Positions 60,711 through 64,000 of a stretch of 64,000 bases of DNA are shown here, in pieces. The notes under the pieces were generated by a model. It was not told the DNA's origin. It did not search any database and worked only from the letters and a program-made list of their open reading frames with translations. The DNA is from Kluyvera sp047971185. GTDB lineage: Bacteria > Pseudomonadota > Gammaproteobacteria > Enterobacterales > Enterobacteriaceae. Positions within the stretch are counted from its first letter, which is position 1. The number at the start of each line of letters is the position of its first letter. The stretch spans positions 14,862 to 78,861 of the forward strand of contig NZ_JBKDZH010000109.1 in assembly GCF_047971185.1 (NCBI RefSeq), written 5' to 3'. Made by a program: the position numbers and the translations under genes.

Positions 60711-61880
60711 TTATTCATCATCCGATTCCGCGCTGTACTCCACATCAGAGAGTTTAACCTCAAGCTCTAAGCCCGTCGTGAAGCCGCTATTATTTAGATT
60801 GTGAGTCACCTTACTGATTAACCAAGATTGCTCGTCTATGACACGCTTAAATCCTGACACGCGCACCGGCACCTCAGGGAATAAATCAGCCCTACCAAGC
60901 GCCAGCGTAATTGAAAACTCCGCAACGCCTCGCTGCAGCTTATCCCATTTAGCCTGAGCGGCGCGCATCGCCTGCGCCTTAGAAGCGTAGACAGTCGTCA
61001 GCGCCAGCACGTTATCGGCCTCCCCTGCCATATACTCACCCTCGCGCGCCTCCGGCTCTTTTTTGGCCTTTGTCTTTTTGCTAACCGGCTTTGCTTTCGG
61101 GTGCTCCAGTGCGCGCAGGTGCTTCTCTTTTGGCTTACGTTTCAGTGTTACTTTCTGTTTTTGCGGCTTCGGGTCTTTGGTGTGCAACCATTTTGCCGTT
61201 ACGCCGGTATAAGCCCCACGGTCGGCAATGGCAAACTGGTGACGGTCGCCATCGCTGCGGGTCAGCGTCATTTGTGGGACGGGTTTACCGCTGGCCGTCA
61301 TCGCACTACCGGCTTTCAGAAACAGGAGTTTCCCCGCTTTCACTGACACCGCAGCCCCATTTCGGTCAGCCAGCCGGGTCAGAAATACGGCGTCGGACTC
61401 CTGCGACTGGTCGATGTGCGGTACCGGTATTTTTTTCAGTGAATCCGCGACGCTGGCCGTCAGTTTATTGCGCTTTGCAATGGTGCTGACCAGCTCACCG
61501 AGGGTGGTGTCGTGCCATGATTCTTCACGCCGTGAATTGAGCGTTCCGCGAAAATCTGCACTACGCGCCCGGATGGTCAGGGTATCAGGCGCGCCCCGAT
61601 GCTCAATCTCATCGACCGTGAAATCGCCCTTATTCAGAAGCGCCGAACCCTGCCAGCCAAGCCACAGCGTCAGCACCGCCCCGCGCAGGGGTAACTCGAC
61701 TTTGCCGTCGGTGTCGTCGAGTTCAATGTCGAGCTGGTCAGCCTCAAAGCCCCGGTTGTCGGTCATGGTGAGAGAAATCAGCCGGTCGCTAAAATTGGTG
61801 GTAATGTCCTGGCTGTTCAGCGTCAGCATAAATGCCGGTGCAATACTGGCACCGGCGTCAATGGTCATGCCCGTAATCAT
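60711..61880 (-). CDS. Phage tail protein GpD
   Basis: 389 residues of the P2 GpD/late control D family (phage tail baseplate hub, gp27-like). A Lys-rich linker lies around residues 230-275 (KPKPQKQKVTLKRKPKEK). The N-terminus TPAFMLTLNSQDITTNFSDRLISL type is family-like. Overlaps gpU by 4 bp. A TTCAC-T5-GTGAA palindrome at 60690-60704 precedes ogr. Confidence 0.9.
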   Translation of the reverse strand: MITGMTIDAGASIAPAFMLTLNSQDITTNFSDRLISLTMTDNRGFEADQLDIELDDTDGKVELPLRGAVLTLWLGWQGSALLNKGDFTVDEIEHRGAPDTLTIRARSADFRGTLNSRREESWHDTTLGELVSTIAKRNKLTASVADSLKKIPVPHIDQSQESDAVFLTRLADRNGAAVSVKAGKLLFLKAGSAMTASGKPVPQMTLTRSDGDRHQFAIADRGAYTGVTAKWLHTKDPKPQKQKVTLKRKPKEKHLRALEHPKAKPVSKKTKAKKEPEAREGEYMAGEADNVLALTTVYASKAQAMRAAQAKWDKLQRGVAEFSITLALGRADLFPEVPVRVSGFKRVIDEQSWLISKVTHNLNNSGFTTGLELEVKLSDVEYSAESDDE

Positions 61881-62362
61881 GTGGTCAGCCCTCCGAGCGC
61901 GCCCTGCAGTTTATCGGTCAGATTACCGGCAGAGCCGAGAAGCTCGCTGGCCTGTTTATTCAGGTCGCCAAACATGGCCGTCAGTGATTCGTCGACCCGT
62001 TTCAGCGAAAGTGTGAATTCAATCTTTCTGGCTGCGCCGTCATCAAAAAACTCGGTGTGTGTTGTCGATACCTTATCGACGACATACATACCGAAAATCT
62101 CCCCCGTACCCTCAATCAGCGGCCACGCCTTACCCTCGTCAGCCATCAGCTCAACAGCTTTCAGGGAAATCCGACCACCGGTAATAGCAGGGTAAAGCGT
62201 ACCGCCAAGCTGGCGGGATGTTTCCCCCTCGCCGAGAAACTGATACGCAGGCGGTTTACCGACCCGGTCATTAGACGCCCAGCGGTAATCCTTCGAGTGC
62301 TGCATCGACTGATAAGGCAGGGTGCGACGTTCAAACACAAACATTCCAAGCGCAAGCATCAT
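61877..62362 (-). CDS. Phage tail protein GpU
   Basis: 161 residues, P2 GpU family (MLALGMFVFERRTLPYQSMQ start). Tail protein that joins T and D in the P2 tail module. Confidence 0.92.
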   Translation of the reverse strand: MMLALGMFVFERRTLPYQSMQHSKDYRWASNDRVGKPPAYQFLGEGETSRQLGGTLYPAITGGRISLKAVELMADEGKAWPLIEGTGEIFGMYVVDKVSTTHTEFFDDGAARKIEFTLSLKRVDESLTAMFGDLNKQASELLGSAGNLTDKLQGALGGLTT

Positions 62363-62374
62363 CGTTTATTCCTC

Positions 62375-64000
62375 TCAGTCATGACCCATACTGGCACGCT
62401 GACGCGCACGCTTTTCGCGCTCAATCTGTTCGAGCGTGTCGCGTAGCTGTCTGTCAAGCTGATGCCCCGGCGCAACACCTCCCGGCAGAGTGATGTTGTA
62501 TTCGCTTTTGCTCTGGTCGATGTAGGAGCGCCCCGCCGGTGCGGTAACTGGCTGATAAGCCTGATAGCCGCCATATGTGCTGGTTGCCGGGATGTAGGAA
62601 TTACCCTGCGTGGCGGCGTTGGTTTTGGCGGCAGTCTGGTCGAGGCTGTCCGATTCTTTGTTGATGATGCCGAGTTTTTCGAGAAGCCAGTCGACACCGC
62701 TGCGCAGCTTGTTAAATACATTAAGCGGAGCCATCAAGGCAGAGGTCAGTGCCTGACCAAAAATAACGCCGACATTTTTGCAGCTATCAAGCGTCTCCTG
62801 TGTGGCCTTGACTGGTGCAATCAGGTCTTTAAACCATTGCCAGACGCCGCGCAGCTTCTCACCGAGGCCGTCAAAAATGGGTGCCAGTGGAGCGAACATT
62901 TCCCCGACCGGTGCAAAGGCGCTCATGATGCCCTCAATCACCCCCGAGAAAAATGCGCTGATGGGCTCCCAATATTTGCGGATGAGAAGCGCCCCGGCCA
63001 CAATCGCCGCACCGACGGCCACAATCGGCCAGGTAATTGCACCGAGCGCTGTCACAATGGCACTACCGACAACAGTAAAGACCGTACCCAGCACGCCAGC
63101 AGCGGCGATAATGGCGTTAATCCCCATGACAACCGGCCACGCAACGAGACCAATGCCGCCGATGATACCAATCAGAGCAAGTGCGCCACCGGCGATAATG
63201 CCGATGGTTTCCGCTAACTCCTTGTTATCTTTGATCCAGTTGTCGAGTTTTAACACATACTGCGTGGCGGTTTGGGTGAGTTTGCGCAGCGAGTCCTCTT
63301 GCTGGTCAAAAAGGTCGGTACCGACTGCCTCATAAGCAGACTGGAACTCTTTAAAGTCGCCGCCGAGGTTATCCTGCATAACCTTAACCAGTTCCTCGGT
63401 TTTACCGTCCGAGGCTTTAAACGCGGCAGTGAGCCGGTCAAGTTTGCCGCTTGAGGCTGCTTCCATCAGTACCGCCGCCGCCGAGCTGGCCTCCTCGCCG
63501 AAAATGGTCTTCATGTACTCGCCGCGCTGGCTTGTCCCGAGGTTGTTTTTCTCAAAGCTGCGCTGCATTTCTTTCAGGATAGAGAATATCGGGCGCGTAT
63601 TCCCCTTGCTGTCGGACGTTTTGACGCCGAGCTCCTTAATGGCCTCAAACGCTTTTCCGGTGGGAGCCTGCAAGCGGCTGAGAATGGCGCGGCTACCCGT
63701 ACCTGCCATTGACCCGGTGATTTTGGCGTCGTGCAGCGCACCGACCATTGCGGCGGTTTGCTCGATGCTCACCCCGGCATTTTTCGCCACTGGCGCGGCA
63801 TAGGTCAGTGCGTCGCTCAGTCCGTCAAAATCGGCGGCGGTTTTGTTCATCGTCATCGAGAGAACGTCGCCAATGTGAGCAATCTTGTCGTTTGAAAGTT
63901 GAAACGCTGATTTCATCCCGGTCAGCAGCGCAGCGTTTTCCTCCATAGAGCGCCTGTTTGACAGCGCCATATTCAGCGTGACCGGCGTCGCCGCCTGAAT
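62375..64000 (-). CDS. Phage tail tape measure protein GpT (partial)
   Basis: The frame is open from the stop at 62375 to the window edge; an internal ATG at 63970 is probably not the start, because ten in-frame codons precede it. TP901-like core (GSRAILSRLQAPTGKAFEAI), hydrophobic segments around residues 245-320, and a basic C-terminus. It sets tail length. Confidence 0.92.
   Translation of the reverse strand: MQAATPVTLNMALSNRRSMEENAALLTGMKSAFQLSNDKIAHIGDVLSMTMNKTAADFDGLSDALTYAAPVAKNAGVSIEQTAAMVGALHDAKITGSMAGTGSRAILSRLQAPTGKAFEAIKELGVKTSDSKGNTRPIFSILKEMQRSFEKNNLGTSQRGEYMKTIFGEEASSAAAVLMEAASSGKLDRLTAAFKASDGKTEELVKVMQDNLGGDFKEFQSAYEAVGTDLFDQQEDSLRKLTQTATQYVLKLDNWIKDNKELAETIGIIAGGALALIGIIGGIGLVAWPVVMGINAIIAAAGVLGTVFTVVGSAIVTALGAITWPIVAVGAAIVAGALLIRKYWEPISAFFSGVIEGIMSAFAPVGEMFAPLAPIFDGLGEKLRGVWQWFKDLIAPVKATQETLDSCKNVGVIFGQALTSALMAPLNVFNKLRSGVDWLLEKLGIINKESDSLDQTAAKTNAATQGNSYIPATSTYGGYQAYQPVTAPAGRSYIDQSKSEYNITLPGGVAPGHQLDRQLRDTLEQIEREKRARQRASMGHD

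Larger units (their letters stand above)
60206..64000. mobile_element. P2-like prophage, right end (ogr, D, U, T)
   Basis: Genes T, U, D and ogr lie in P2 order on the minus strand, ending at the attachment region with a tRNA fragment. The element continues beyond the window, so int and the head/tail start genes are not visible. The host boundary is about 60205-60223. Confidence 0.92.

Noticed and set aside
1..64000. CRISPR array or replication origin
   Set aside because: No regularly spaced repeats, no DnaA-box cluster or partition genes were seen.

Overview
The window is a 64 kb stretch of chromosome from a GC-rich member of the Enterobacteriaceae. Protein identity to Escherichia coli is high and E. 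coli 10-11 min gene order is kept (ybaV-fadM-queC ... ushA-copA-cueR-fetAB). Several interspersed genes are absent from E. coli K-12 at this place: cdsH, yczR/yczE, rcnRA, a MetNIQ-like operon and a GNAT/MocR pair. Together with the REP families, this suggests the Enterobacter/Leclercia/Lelliottia/Kosakonia/Klebsiella side of the family. The genus cannot be fixed by eye.

Layout. 1-13.4 kb: partial ybaV, fadM (FadR-like palindrome), queC, ybaE, cof, cdsH divergent from decR-mdlAB, glnK-amtB (NtrC and sigma-54 signals), tesB, ybaY, ybaZ. 13.5-26.2 kb: the 4.5S RNA gene, then a variable stretch in which only pdeB and ylaC are E. coli landmarks. It holds a ribbon-helix-helix/small-protein pair, yczR/yczE, rcnA/rcnR with two RcnR operators, an operon for a 2-oxoglutarate oxygenase plus a methionine-type ABC importer behind a Cys-Cys-Cys leader peptide, the zinc-free ribosomal proteins L31B/L36B with a Zur-type box, and a GNAT gene divergent from a MocR regulator. 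26.3-36.8 kb: maa, hha-tomB, acrAB/acrR with the AcrR operator, mscK. 36.8-54.7 kb: an Rpn nuclease insertion, ybaM-priC, ybaN, apt, dnaX-ybaB-recR, htpG, adk, hemH, gsk, ybaL, fsr, ushA, ybaK, the sRNA gene chiX, ybaP. 54.8-60.2 kb: copA/cueR, ybbJ-qmcA, fetA and a broken fetB. 60.2-64 kb: right end of a P2-like prophage (ogr, D, U, part of T).

Functional themes. Thiol and sulfur handling recurs: cysteine desulfhydrase with its Lrp-type regulator DecR, and the poly-cysteine leader before an oxygenase/importer operon. Metal homeostasis recurs too: RcnRA for Ni/Co, CopA/CueR for Cu, Zur-type L31B/L36B, FetAB for Fe. Efflux and envelope stress are represented by AcrAB, MdlAB, Fsr, YbaL and MscK.

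Most unusual observations. (1) fetB is cut after about 73 codons and joined to the 3' part of a tRNA-Ile2(CAU) gene that leads into the prophage. (2) A strongly initiated 43-codon leader ORF with three consecutive Cys codons overlaps the start of the oxygenase operon. (3) dnaX has AAG where its ATG start is expected, although the rest of the gene, including the tau/gamma frameshift signal, is intact. (4) A compact ribbon-helix-helix/unknown pair with an ATGA overlap lies just downstream of ffs.
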